Assembly (NCBI GenBank): GCA_009733575.1
Contig: ML769420.1
Location: forward strand, 1-64,000
Source: Gymnopus androsaceus JB14
Taxonomy: Eukaryota; Basidiomycota; Agaricomycetes; Agaricales; Omphalotaceae
Length of the DNA stretch: 64,000 nt
Direction: 5' to 3'
The notes under the pieces are model-generated. The model did not search any database and had not been told where the DNA came from. It saw nothing but the letters and a program-made list of their open reading frames with translations. The position numbers were made by a program, and so were the translations under genes. How positions within the stretch are numbered: the stretch's first letter is position 1; the number at the start of each line of letters is the position of its first letter. This document shows positions 22,388 through 34,358 of the stretch, piece by piece.

Positions 22388-25300
22388 ATGAACCCATTGA
22401 AAGATAATTTACATGGATTTAATAGCTCGGTTGATAATCGTCCACCAAAGCGTCGAAAATTTATCCATGGTGTGTACTTATATTTCTTTCTCGTACATTT
22501 TAAGCCCATGGTTTTCCTACACACAGCATTACATTGTGTTTCCGTCAAATCGCTGCCCGACAGGGATTCACCCTTGATCGCCGTGAACAATCCTCTCCCG
22601 GGGCCTTCGTACTGGCCTCAGTCAAACCAAGCTCCTCCTGGACGCACAGAGATTTTGGATAGAAGGGGGATTACTAGCCAGGAACCACATATCCTTAGCG
22701 TTGAAGACAACAAAGGTCCTTCCGCTGCTAAACCTTCATCTCCCAGCCTCTCTTTGCATCAAACTCCTCCGCTTGAAATCTTTCCGGACAAAGTATATTC
22801 AAGCTCAGGATTCTTGAATGCTCGACAGCTCGATAAATTAGACCAAAATGCCAAGACAACATCTCAGCCCAGTAAGGTCAAGAACCTCGGTATTCCAAAG
22901 ACTATTCAGGTTCGCTATTTGGTCTACTGGCTATGGTTCCTCTCTAACGTCTTAATTAGTTCGAAGCCGTACAGCAAAATTTCAGAAATGCGTTGATATC
23001 CTCTAAATATTCACGATATCAGTGCATGCCTCATATTCAATTTTTTATGATTCAGTATTAATTGTGCTTTCTAGATGGAGGGATCCTGCTACACCTATTC
23101 CAATACCTTCTTATGTGCGATCTTATCTTTGTCAAAGAAACCCCGTCTGAGATGAGACTGTATTAGAAAATGAACCCATTTAAGGTTGGAAGATTCAAGG
23201 ACAATTCAAGACAACTCAAGTCTTCATCTGGGACCCAAAAGAATCAAAGAACCCCTACGGATTGTCCAGCAGAGTGCCAGAAAACCACCGGTGCGTACCA
23301 TATCCCTTTCTCATGCATTTGACACTTACAAAACGACTATAGAACCACTTCTTCAGCCCAATATATCCTACATTGAAATTGACAGTGATGAGGGTGATCA
23401 GTCTGTCGCAGGACCATCCTTATATCAATCCGCATTCAAGCAAGCCCCTGCCAGTCGTGTAGAAGTTTGGAAGGGAAGGAGAAGTACTGGCAAAGAGCCT
23501 GTGCCTATTAGCAGTGAGGAGGAAGATGTTCAAGCATCTGTGTTTCCAGATGGACTCCATTCCCGTTGGCTCGAGGAAAACCTCAAGCCCAAACCATCAT
23601 CTCTAAGCCACTCATCTCAGACTTCCATAATCGACGATTTTTCAGAACCAGTGTTGAAGGAATCTTTGAAGCAAGGTTTTGTCAGGGCTCAAGTCAAGAA
23701 AATAAAGGGGAAACGAGTCAATTTGAGCAATGTTGATGTCAGAAATGGTATGAAGCCGAAATACCAACCACTACTGAAGGTTCGTTCCTGTTCTGCCAGT
23801 TATCTTGCTCATCTCAGTACAGAATCAGTTCAATACGGTGGAAACCCATGCCGATCCAATTGCTACAGCCCCCACAACATTCCTTCGCAAAGGGTTCAAA
23901 TCATTGCCTCTCAAGGCACTATACATTGGATACAATCACCTCGAAGGAGGCTATTTGTTGGATTTTAAACCTCCTCCGAATCGTCAAACTCCCCTCCGTC
24001 ACTTCACTATCATAGGCCCAGGGAAATATAAGGAGGATGTCACATTTGCCCAAGTGGTGAAGTCTATGGAGGTTGGTCGTTCATGATACTGGAAGTGACT
24101 TTTCACATTATATCTCATGTAGTTCGGATCTCGAGATGCACAGCCCTGTATCAGATTTTCTACCAAGCCTTTACCACCAAATCAGAGGCATAAAGGTATC
24201 GGAAAGGATCTAGAAGGAAACACTTTCAAGCCAGGTAATTCTCAAATCTCAATCAGAAATGTTTCCTAACCGTCTTGCAGGCGAGCTAGGTATAGGCCAT
24301 GTAACCCTCAAATTCAATACTGGAAATCCTGACTGGTCAGAGGAAGCATATAAAGAGTTCAGAGATCTTTGCAGACATACACTCCAAGGGGAGTTTTCAG
24401 AGGCTTTCGGGCCAGGTGCAAATTGCGTCCTCTGGTCCGCCGCTGAGCAAGCTTCCAAAATCGCTAATGAGACATTCGTGGAAGTGAATCCCCAAAACGA
24501 AAGCTTCACAGATGTCAAAAGTTTTGTTTATGATGAACCACCTGTATCCGGCGAACGAAATAACCAGATAGACGAAGAACCATCTTCTCCTCCACCCACT
24601 CCAGAAACAACCTACACCAGTCGTCAATCTTCTTCGTGTGTAACTCTGCCTTTATATCTTATTGCAGATGAATTGACAACCCAACAGTACGTCTGAAAAC
24701 AACGCTACCACCCCTCGTCAGTCAACACCTCAGCAGCAAGCAAGACCTTCTCAAGCGAACAATCAGCCTTCCGAAGACCCAGATGAGATGTTCATCGTTT
24801 ACAGTTTTGGGGTATTTCTTGGCTCTGATATTCCGGTACAGAATTTTGACTTATCCAGCGGTAACCGCTGGTGTGTTGAATATCACGAACACCGACTACA
24901 ATTGACTCCTTCGGAATGAATTCCTCAACAACACTCTGATCGAATTTGGCCTGAGGTTGGCCAATGTTCATCCCTACTTCCTATTCAAAGCGCTCACTTT
25001 CTATTTAGACTATGGCTAAACGAACTCGCGGCGGAGAACCTGGATTTAGCAGGCCAAATACACATTTTCAACTCTTTCTTCTACAAAAAACTGAACAAGA
25101 AAGAGTAAGGGACACTTCGCCTTTTATATTTGTTACATAATCTAATTACGTTGCTAGCCTTGATGAAGGTTATCGAAGCGTGCAAAGTTGGACCTCAACG
25201 GTCGACATATTTGACAAGAAACTCATCATCGTACCTATTAACGAAAAGTAAGAAGCCTTGTCATATTGTGCTGTCTGTTGTGTTCAATAGGTTACACGAT

Positions 25301-26293
25301 AGTATGCATTGGTATCTCGCCATTATATACTATCCGGAATACATTCTCGTACCTCCTGCCCAACACGGGCTGCCCTTTGACCTCAATAATAACGACCATC
25401 AGTATGTTTATCTGACTTTTCTTTTGGGTATCGGTTCTAAAATGGTATATGGGTGTGCAGAACTATAGTTTTCATTCTGGACTCACTGGGCGAGGAGCAT
25501 CCGAAAGTTGGTACTGTCCTTTCGAAATATCTCCAGGCGGAAGCGAAGGATAAGAAGAGTGTCGAGAATCCGAGGCAAGCTCGGTATAAAAATCTTACCG
25601 TCAGTTTCCCAAACCTTCATTGCTCAATTTTGCTGATAGGTTGCGAATTTAGGTACCCACGCAGCCCAATTTCTGCGACTGCGGTATATACCTTATACAT
25701 TTTGCTCAGGTCTTTGTTCAGAAGGCAGAGTACTTCCACGATGTTTCTGTAAGCTCCTATTTCGCCATTGTCTTGCGCTTACCTGTAGCTGTCTTCATCA
25801 GAAAGAGGGTCCCAGTGATTGTCAGTCTAAAAATGATTGGGAAGCTCAGCAGCTCGTTGACTTTTGGGAGAGGCTCAGAGCAAAGGTCGAGAGGTTATCC
25901 AGATCTTGGAAGGAGTCCCAGCACTCACAGTCACAGTCAGATTCACAAGAGCGAGAGAACAGGGTGAGTCTCTTGTACCATATCTTCAGACAACGTCTAG
26001 AATATATTCGATGCAAACAGGACTTCAAATCAAATGAATTGCCTTCTGAGAGAGAGGAGAAAACGCCGCCAACACAGCGACAACACGAAAAACTCAATGA
26101 CCGTACCCAGTTCACAAAAGAGAATAGCCGCCGAAATGTGTTTCCTTTTCTTGACCACTACAAAGAGGCCTGGACATGTCCGAATGTGGAGGTCCTCCGG
26201 CATAACTTAAAACCACTTTTTGAGACTGGCGGGAAGCGGGGGAGAATGTCACTCTATGGGAACCTTGGAAGGAATTTGGAAGTTCCTGAGTAG
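22388..26293 (+). pseudogene. Ulp/SENP-type SUMO protease (peptidase C48), lesion in catalytic domain
   Basis: The N-terminal two thirds are low-complexity (KRRKFIH, then PPGRTEILDRR, SEEEDVQAS). A conserved block FNTVETHAD to FTIIGPGKYKEDV and FKPGELGIGHVTLKF follows. The C48 domain runs from about 24790: NITNTDYN, EFLNNTLIEFGLRLW, FNSFFYKKL, SMHWYLAIIYYPEYIL (catalytic His 25307-25309) and VFILDSLGEEHP (Asp 25480-25482). PNFCDCGIYLIHFAQVF carries the catalytic Cys at 25680-25682. All catalytic residues survive and most introns are clear (for example 25386-25459 and 25754-25800). However, TGA at 24903-24905 sits directly after NTDYN in the domain frame. The exon before it (FIVYSFG) does not join this frame by any GT-AG pair I could find. 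The enzyme would cleave SUMO from target proteins. One intron near 23125-23195 is ambiguous. Treat it as probably broken. Confidence 0.65.
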
Positions 26294-26757
26294 GCTAACG
26301 AGATAATTATGCTTGAAAAAGTTCGATGAATGTACCGATCTCGTATGGCGTACTACTAGTACTAAGCTTTCGAAATAAGCGCCCTTTCTAATCCGGTTTG
26401 CGGTCATTTTTGTATGTAAAGACTTGGAGCAAGAATACATGGAATGGTTTTAGTGGAAATCATGTAAAGCATCAGAAATTTTGCCATAGTTTGTACCTTC
26501 TTTGAACTTGAATCCTACTCTCAAAGATACTTGATATCGCTGTCAAATCTCAACCTACGTACAGTGTCCCTGAGCGATGATGAGGGTAACCAGCTTCAAC
26601 TCAATCAAGGCTATCAAACCCCTCCGATGGTCACACGAAAATATTTCCGTTCTTGTTCATGGTCCTGCAAACACGCGCGCTTATCTTGATAAGCTTACCA
26701 AAAGAAGATGCGAAACCTTGCTTGGACATTGTGGGAATGTACTATGATACATATTCT
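26294..26757. other. Convergent intergenic region
   Basis: Lies between the 3' ends of the SUMO-protease gene and the minus-strand peptidase. No coding or repeat signal seen. Confidence 0.6.
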
Positions 26758-29700
26758 TACTTATAGAGATTGGCTGAACTCCCAGAGCCAAACAATTCAT
26801 TCAAGAATGCCTTAGAGTTTGGTTCCCGCCCCAAGAAATCCTATAGTTTCATGTTCATGTCAATGAACCATCTACAACTTGTATCCGAAAAGTAACTCAC
26901 CTTCAACGAATCCAATTCCTCACGCGAGCCACCGGGAACAAGAATCTTTTCGCGGTAACGCTGTCCTCGAGAAGGGTCCAAAGGATCAGCTTTGAATACA
27001 GTGGCTACGAAAATTAGTTAGTTTCAACTGAGCATTATTCATCGCACAGTTTTTACTCACCATACATGTCGGCGGCAAACACCAAAGAGTAACTAAGAGG
27101 CAGAAATTTCTGTGAGCTGGATTTATGGGCCGTGGACCGAGCTGAACGTACGTGTAGCCATAATACCCAGCATCATAACCTCCAGTGATATGACCGAAAG
27201 TGCCTGTGGAGAGTACATGAGCTGCTATGCATTTCTCTTCGGTAGCCTGACACACCTTGGCCAGGGGTGGGCTTCCCTGATTTGACCAACGAGATAGACT
27301 CGCGAAGCGAGCCCCAAAGGGCGGTGTAATCCTCGTCCTCTGAGAAACAATTCAACAATTGCAGCTAATAGCATGAATGGCCGCGTACCGGAAGAGGTAT
27401 GAACTTTGATGTCAAACTTGGCGAAGAAAACCTGGCGCAAGTAGAACAAACCAACGTTCACGTAGCGGCTGATAAATATTGTGAACACAATCTCTAAACG
27501 GCGAAAAAAAGTTAATGCGCAAACCTCTTCACAAGTTTAGTGATCATTTCGGGAGAAAGAGGTTGTTTAGTTTTGAAATGGCTTGACATCTTCTCCAACA
27601 CCTTTGGTTCCCAGCACCTGAAGCGATGTTAGTTGAACGTTATCTGGCAGGCAAGTTCACAAGTCACCAGTTCCTGGAACACATGTCAGTTGAATGCTAC
27701 TTGCGATGAAGAAAGCTACTCACTCAAGCATCTGACTTGGTGCCTCGACAAAGTCGCGTGCAACACTATTCAAAGGTCAATAACATGATTCCAATCGTTG
27801 ATACAAGACAGAATTACCTAGTACCATGGAACCGGGAGAATTTTGTACGACTTAATAGACCGTGGAAGACGTGGCCCATCTCGTGGAAGAAAGTCACAAC
27901 GTCGTCGTGTCGCATCAAGGCTGGCTTGTCGGGGGTGGGTTTTGCGAGATTAGCAACCATGGCTGCGATCGGATAGCTACGTTTTCCATCCGCGCGGTCA
28001 TAGCCTGGAAGAAGAGGCCATACAGCGGCGTGCGAGTATTTTCCACCTGCAAAGAGAGATCTCAGAACTGCCTATCGACGCGCGAGGAAGGAAGAAACTC
28101 ACCACGGGGATACAAGTCAAGGTAACAATAGCCAATGAACCCAGACTCGTCCTTGCTGTCCTTCTCCCATACTGAGAATTGCTGGACCTCTTTTAACAAG
28201 GCAGGAGTTAATGCGCGCGAAACCCACGCTGGAGCACGCACCGGGATGCCAAGTAGTCCCATTAATCTCCTCAAATCTTACACCGAGTAAGTTCTGATAG
28301 ATTTCCAGAATGGTCGGAACTACTACGGTGACAGGGAAATACTCTTTTACGAGCATGTCGTCGAGGTCCAAAGATTCTTCAATAAATTTGCGATCGTAGT
28401 AGCGGTAGTCCCATATATAGAATTCGCCATCGAAAGGTAGTCCAAGCTCTTCGTGCTCCTTCTTTTTCAACGCGAGGAGGGTTTCTCGATCTTTGACACC
28501 CACTGGGCGAAGCTTTTCCTCGAGGTCGTCTAGGAACTAAGTAGGAAATAATGAGAAGTAAAATCGAGACCGGAAAATGAGGGCCGTACGTCTGTGACGC
28601 CTTTGCCATTTTTGATCATTTTCACTTCCGTGATGTAGTCGGCCCTATTGTCCAAGTTAAACCCAGTAATTGGCCAACTAAGGAGACACTTGCCAGGTTT
28701 TGTAGCCGAGTAGGCTTGCGAGTTGACGTCGAATACCAAGAGCTTTGCTCAAAAGCGGAACGTTGACTTCCAAACGAGACTCGTATCCTTCGAATGCCTG
28801 GCGTCGAGTCTCCGGATTCTTGGCGAATTTAAACTACAAAGCCGATGAGTACTCAGTTACTAGAGCAAGAAGACATGGCTTACGATTGGGAAGATGTCAG
28901 GAGTTTTGTAGGTCACATCGTAGACTTCCTCTGAGCCCTGGGTGCGCTTCGTGTATCCCGATACGACGTCGGCCGGTACGCCGTCAAGTTGTTTAGCAGT
29001 GAACGTAATCCTTTCCTGTAAGGTTGTAAGACATTGGGGATGAATGATGATGGGAGCAACATGCATCTTCCTCGTTGAAGTTTTTCTGTTTGCTCATTAG
29101 CAGCGGAAATGGCTTAACAATACATTGACGCGCTCACGCTGAATTCCAAACAGAGTTGAGAGAGCTCCTTCTTTAACGTCGTCAACTGGTTTCGCTTTTC
29201 CTCTGAGAGAGCCAAACCTGAACGAGTACCGTCCAGGATCTACCGATTCAAATCAGATAGACGTATGTTGAAATTGAGGCATTCACGTACCAGTTTCTCA
29301 ACCAGGCGTTTTTCCTCTGCAGTCAGCTTCTCCCATTTCCCCGATTCCTTGATATTCTTTTCTGCAGCAACCTTGGCTTGATAGACATCAATCCGCATAG
29401 ACGATTCTACACCGTAATCGCGAACCAAGACTTCAGCCTCATTTGATGCGTCACGAAGAGCTTTGTCTGCAGAGACGTTCTTTTGATAGTCAGACTGGCA
29501 GCGCAACACGAACAGAGAGAACCACATACCTGATAGAACGAAAGAGGTTCCGCGACGGCATCGAAGTTAGTCTCTGACTCAGAGAGAGCAACCTATTCAA
29601 GATGATGAGCTTATTGATAGCTCTGAGAAGCCAGGCCTTGCGACTTACAAAAACCTATAGAGCTGTCAGTACAAGAGAACATAATGATTGCGTAAATTAC

Positions 29701-30071
29701 TTTACAGATTCAAAATTGCAGTCTTCTCGAGGTAACGCAGCGATCTTGTCCTGGATAGACCGATCTTTGGCAATTAAGTCCTTGATTATGGTACCTATAT
29801 CTTCTGGACGATGGTCCCAAGATGGTGCTGGCTGAGGAGGTTTGATGGACATCGATGGTGCAATGGAAGAAAAAAGAAATGAAGAAGCTGTGGCCAAAGT
29901 TCGCGTCTGAATTTGTTTAAGAGCGCAAAGCGTGGCACTTGATCGGTAGGCCCCGGATTCTCCATATGATCTGAGGCTAACAGCTAAGAGGCCCGCAGCA
30001 ATAGTGCATCCCAGAGTCTTTTTATGTCCAAGTATTGGCCGAAGGCGTAATGTCCTTCTGCAAACCAACAT
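26758..30071 (-). CDS. PRD1: Saccharolysin / thimet oligopeptidase (M3 metallopeptidase)
   Basis: An M3-family zinc peptidase, acting on short peptides in cytosol or mitochondria. The HEMGH zinc motif is encoded at 27871-27885 and followed by HGLLSRTKFSRFHGT. The third ligand lies in VARDFVEAPSQMLE. Upstream are EFYIWDYRYYDRKFIEE, YFPVTVVVPTILEIYQ and GYCYLDLYPRGGKYSH; the C terminus is KAFLNELFGSG with the stop at 26758-26760. The gene has many introns. One exon appears to be only 6 nt (29649-29654, Val-Phe), joining NFES to VALSESETNFDAV. The first exon can start at 30071, giving an Arg/Leu/Ser-rich mitochondrial-like leader. It can also start at the Met of MSIKPPQPAPSW near 29852, so two isoforms are possible. 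All conserved blocks I could trace are in frame, so it looks functional. Confidence 0.85.
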
Positions 30072-30111
30072 ACACCCGGGTTTTGGATTGGTGGATGGGA
30101 AAAAGAGTTTT

Positions 30112-30128
30112 TTATCTTATCTTATCTA
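30112..30128. promoter_or_regulatory. Cluster of GATA-factor sites between divergent genes
   Basis: Three overlapping TATCTTATC-type words read GATAAGATAAGATAA on the minus strand. They lie between the peptidase start and the divergent gene at 30443. GATA-type factors often act in nitrogen control in fungi, which would suit a peptidase, but this is inference. Confidence 0.4.
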
Positions 30129-30442
30129 CACCAACTCTCCATTCTACGCGGTTTGATCGGTGTTTTGACAGTAGCGCTAGTTAGCCTCCCACTGCCGTCG
30201 CAATCCACCTCTCCTGCAGGACGGACCACGGAGCTATCCTTCGTATCTTAGTCACAAGCTCTGACTAGCAAATCAGTGCGATTGAATCGTAAAGATCTCT
30301 ATGGCTCCGTTCGAGTTCCATCGTGCAGGACTTGACTTGGGGAAGGCTCCGCTCGAGCCCCGTTGTCAGTTCCGTGAACAGCGACATATAAGATGCGCTG
30401 GTATCTCCCTCCTTCACTTACTTGAACCTCAAATCCTTCGCA

Positions 30443-31215
30443 ATGGCACACCAGGCTAACGAGAACATCCCTACTGTTTGCTTCACATTTGAACCCAATA
30501 GTCTTCTAAATGCCTCTGTCTACCGTCATGCGCAGAATGCCACAGCAGGCTTCTTGAAGCTATCGAACTCACACTCGCCGGCATATACTATATCATCGAC
30601 GACCTCGATCGCTTCCACGCGCACAGTCTTCAAAGACGCCTATAATCGCGTCTTGGCCCAGATTGATAGAAAGGATCTAGCGAAGGACACAATTGCCCTC
30701 CACGATTTTCAAGGCGGTGACAAGTTACTGAAGGCGAAGAAAATCAATGAATGGCTCTCAGATGAATCTGGGTACGTTGCAATTTTTGCGTTATCAAGGC
30801 GAACTCAAGATAACCTGGCTTGTCGTAGATGTATCGGTTGTATCGAATCGATGATCTATGGCGAGCTCATCTGGCGTTTCGATGAGAATTTCAATATGAT
30901 TGTATGTTTGAATTCCGCCGATTCAACTGCTAATAGCTGTTTTACTAACTATTACATTAGCTCTGTGCTCAGAACGACCCGCACCGAATTCTCGCTCGTG
31001 CAGAACAGCTTTCCCATCTTCCCATTTCGGAAAGCTTCACACCGTTGAAAGCAACTCCGATGGTGTCGGTATACTCCCTCACCGCATCGCCAGAGTTTGA
31101 ACTACAAGTCCTGACATCATTTACCTATCTGGAGCATAAAATGAGACTGGAGCGAAAGTCCACTATGCTGTCTATAGCTGTATCGCAATACGATGCTAGA
31201 GTTAGGATGGGATGA
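30443..31215 (+). CDS. Hypothetical protein, tandem paralogue 1
   Basis: Three exons (30443-30771, 30829-30901, 30961-31215) give 218 aa. Conserved with the next gene are VCFTFEPNSLL, AQNAT-GFLKLS, TRTVFKDAYN-VLAQIDRKDLAKDTIA, KINEWL, GC-GCI-S-YG-LIWR and EL-QILTSFTYLEHK. I do not know the family. The Cys pair in GCIGCIES and a conserved C-terminal helical stretch are the main visible features; there is no signal peptide or transmembrane helix. A TATA-like ATATAAG lies about 55 nt before the ATG. Confidence 0.72.
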
Positions 31216-31482
31216 TGGATTATCGGCTTTCTACGCCGGTTGGTGAAAGAGGGCGGCCTCATGTTCCCGCAGGCTGATATGTATATATATAAATCGATTG
31301 TTCAATTAAAGCTTGGGTTGGCCATCCAAATGTTCTCTTTGACTTTCTGCTACTCTATCACAGGACCTCCGACAAATCTTGAAATTGAAATGTTCCTGGT
31401 ATTTATGTTCCGCAGCCGCTACTATCGGCTTGAAGTCCGCGTCCGAAGGTGTTCTTTTCGAGTTCCGTATATAAATACAGTA

Positions 31483-31919
31483 CAGTCGTGTATCTCACAA
31501 TGAATGTACTCACAATGAATAATTCTCATAATGAATGAAATTTTTATGAAACACAGTCCGTTCCCAGCTAAACAGGTAATAAAATGAATAATGAATAATG
31601 AATAGCCATTTGGGCAATTTTTTGGTGTGTTATTCATTGTTACATACATGTTGATCTAGTTGAATTTTCATATTTAGAACTACACCATGCCAAATACTTT
31701 AGAAAACACTCTTTGCTTTGCTTTTCTGGCTTTCTCCCTACTTGTGATGCCTTCAGAACCAAAGAAAAGACCTTTTCCACTCACATGTAGTCATCTTTAG
31801 GTACCAGGCCAGTAGACCAAAAATATTCAAAATTTTAATGATTTTTTGAGTTGAATATTATATCATAATGAATAGAAAAATCCTGGAACAATGTCTATTC
31901 ATTGTGAGATACACGACTG
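31483..31919. mobile_element. Tc1/mariner (pogo/Fot1-like) MITE, 437 bp
   Basis: Perfect terminal inverted repeats of about 23 bp begin CAGTCGTGTATCTC and are bounded by TA on both sides (31481-31482 and 31920-31921), the classic mariner target duplication. The interior is A/T-rich with repeated ATGAAT words and no open frame. It is a non-autonomous element lying between the two paralogues. Confidence 0.88.
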
Positions 31920-31928
31920 TATATAAAT
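31920..31928 (+). promoter_or_regulatory. TATA box at the MITE junction
   Basis: TATATAAAT begins with the TA duplicated by the MITE and lies about 40 nt before the ATG of paralogue 2. Confidence 0.45.
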
Positions 31929-31965
31929 ATTCACTGTACTGTATTTTCCTCCTTCAATCACTTGA

Positions 31966-32760
31966 ATGGCAGGCCAGGCTAACGAGAACCTCCCTATTGT
32001 TTGCTTCACATTTGAACCCAACAGTCTTCTAAGCGCCCATGTCTACCGACAGGCGCAGAATGCCACAGGAGGCTTCTTGAAGCTATCTGACTCTCAACCG
32101 TCGACCTATTCCATTTCAACGATAGGCTTGATCGCCGGCACTCGCACAGTGTTTAAAGATGCATACAACTGCGTTTTAGCTCAGATTGATAGGAAGGATC
32201 TGGCTAAGGATACAATTGCTTTCCACGATGATTCTCAAAGCGGGAAAAAGCTGTTGAAGGCAGTAAAAATCAATGAATGGCTCCCAAATGAGTCTGGGTG
32301 AGTTGCTATTTTGTATGCCAACACTGGCAGCTTGAAGGCAAACTCGAGCTAATCTACCTACGAATAGATGCATGGGTTGTATCAAATCGACAGTATATGG
32401 GCAACTCATCTGGCGTTTGGATGATAATTCCAATCTGATAGTACGTCGTTTTATGCTGATTTCAACCACAAGTCGACATCCAATTACATTAATTTATTAC
32501 ACCAGCTTTCCCCTCAAAGCGACCCGTCCCAAATTTTTGCGCGTGCAGAACAAGTTTCCAATCTTGACATCTCGGGCACTCCATTGAAATCGACTCTCAT
32601 TCTGACTGTCTATTCCATAACGCCATCTGCAGAGCTTGAGCTACAGATCCTTTCATCATTTACATACCTGGAGCATAAAAAGAGACTGAACCGAAAGATC
32701 ACCAAGCTAGATACAGCGATAGGGCTATTGAATACCGTGCTACGGGGCTTGGAAATTTAA
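31966..32760 (+). CDS. Hypothetical protein, tandem paralogue 2
   Basis: Three exons (31966-32297, 32368-32440, 32506-32760) give 219 aa, with intron positions identical to those of paralogue 1. The open frame is intact over the whole length, and the shared blocks (FTFEPNSLL, QIDRKDLAKDTIA, GCMGCIKSTVYGQLIW) are conserved. The second and third exons have the same lengths in the two genes. Its C terminus (KLDTAIGLLNTVLRGLEI) is more helical than that of paralogue 1. Function unknown. Confidence 0.75.
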
Positions 32761-33201
32761 TGCTTGGTTTACCAAGTTAACTCCTGAACCATGATAATGC
32801 TACCTCCTGCCAATCTTGCTTGAAGATAAAACTAAAGTGACTGTTCATGAGTTCGTCAAGTGCGTTTTTCGTTCAATTTTTGTTCGCGACTTCGACGCGT
32901 GAATGAAGCGTTGAAGAAGCGCGATTTCAGGAAATTGGTTCCGCGGCTCATCATTTTCTTTCTTTCTTCAAGTTACAGTAAACGTGTACTTACTTAGGGT
33001 AAAGTTGCTCGTCCAAGTCTGACTCACTCGTCAGCGAGTTCAAGCGGCGATACTCACAATGCTTCTATACACGTGGATTGATGCTTCGTTTTTACTCCAG
33101 TTCGCTTTCCTTTCTTCATGCGCGACACTCAGAAATTTTAGCTTTTCTCCTAATTTTCTTCCCTTGAATACACCTTGGAGACGCGATATCCGACTACAAA
33201 T

Positions 33202-34100
33202 ATGGATTTGGACTATGTAACGCTTGCTCTTGTGGACCAAGTAGTGAGTTGGGCTCTCTCTCGCGTCTCAAAATTCTTTTCCAATCTAATACGATCATTT
33301 CAGGCTCGTTTGCGATTGAACGAGGCCAACGGTAGTGTAACTGCTCCCAAAAACAGTGTCCATATCGAAAGTCTGTCGGCCAGCCTCGTTCAAGTTGGAC
33401 AAGTAAGCTCTGAAACCGCCTTCTCTTGCCCATTTTTTTTTTCTGATTGATGTTGATACAGACTTTTCCACTTGTCGCAAATTCCTGCGCGTCTCTAGCC
33501 ACTCCTCAGGTCTGCGTGGCTGATAACTGGATTACCTGTCACTTTAATGACCAGACCTCTACTCTGGATAACGTTGACGCGTTCACGTCTCTATGGAGGC
33601 CCAGTTGCACCACCCTCCGCGACGCTGAATGGATCGCGGTGAATCGAGGAATGAACCACAGCTCCAACCCTCCGCTCATCGAAGAGATGAAAGCTGCCTT
33701 CGAGATTCTCGCACAATCCCATCGCAAGGACGGCAATATCACTCTGACCGTCTCCGCCCTCGACCAGCTTGCACACCGTTTCAATGTTACCTCCGGCAAG
33801 TGGCTCGTCTTCACAGACTTCAGTACAGCCGACGCTTCATGGGCAGAGATTGTCAAGTTGGTCTGCTTACGTCGTGGAAAGGGATTTGCTAAAGTGTCGG
33901 TGAACAAAGATGAGAATCATCATGTCATTTGCGTATATGTCGATGACTTTTCGGACGAGGTTGAAGTTAAGAAGTTGAGGGAAGAATTGAGAAGTTTTGG
34001 TGTCGTGAAGAAGATTGGGTTTAAGCTGGACGCTTATTCGCATCTAGGGATATATGCGAGGAATATGTGGGGAATTTCGCCCAACAGATATTATGAATGA
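33202..34100 (+). CDS. UPF0696 / Bles03 (DUF1917) family protein
   Basis: Three exons (33202-33240, 33304-33402, 33462-34100) give 258 aa. The C-terminal half carries the family pattern: SGKWLVFTDFSTADASWAEIV, KVSVNKDENHHVICVYVDDF, LREELRSFGVV, DAYSHLGIYARNMWGI. These proteins have a eukaryotic-initiation-factor-4E-like fold by family knowledge; the cellular role is not established. The first exon encodes only 13 residues (MDLDYVTLALVDQ). Confidence 0.78.
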
Positions 34101-34358
34101 TATACTTACAGCTCGTTTCTTTATCTTCTTGGTATCTTGTTCGAGTACTTACAGTCGTTAAACTCGCATTTAATAGTCATTTAATTGAACCAGCTGCACG
34201 CCCCGAATTCATGGTTGAGCTTGGGTGAAGCTGGGACCGATGCAGGAGCAGTAATCTGGTCAGACAACGCTGATCTTTCCTTAAGGCTTATATAGATACA
34301 TACATTGTACACGATGAACGTTCCAATTCACCGCCGCCACACCAGCTACTTTACTTAT

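Noticed and set aside
31483..31919. A coding mariner transposon
   Set aside because: Only 437 bp with no transposase-like frame; it is a non-autonomous element.
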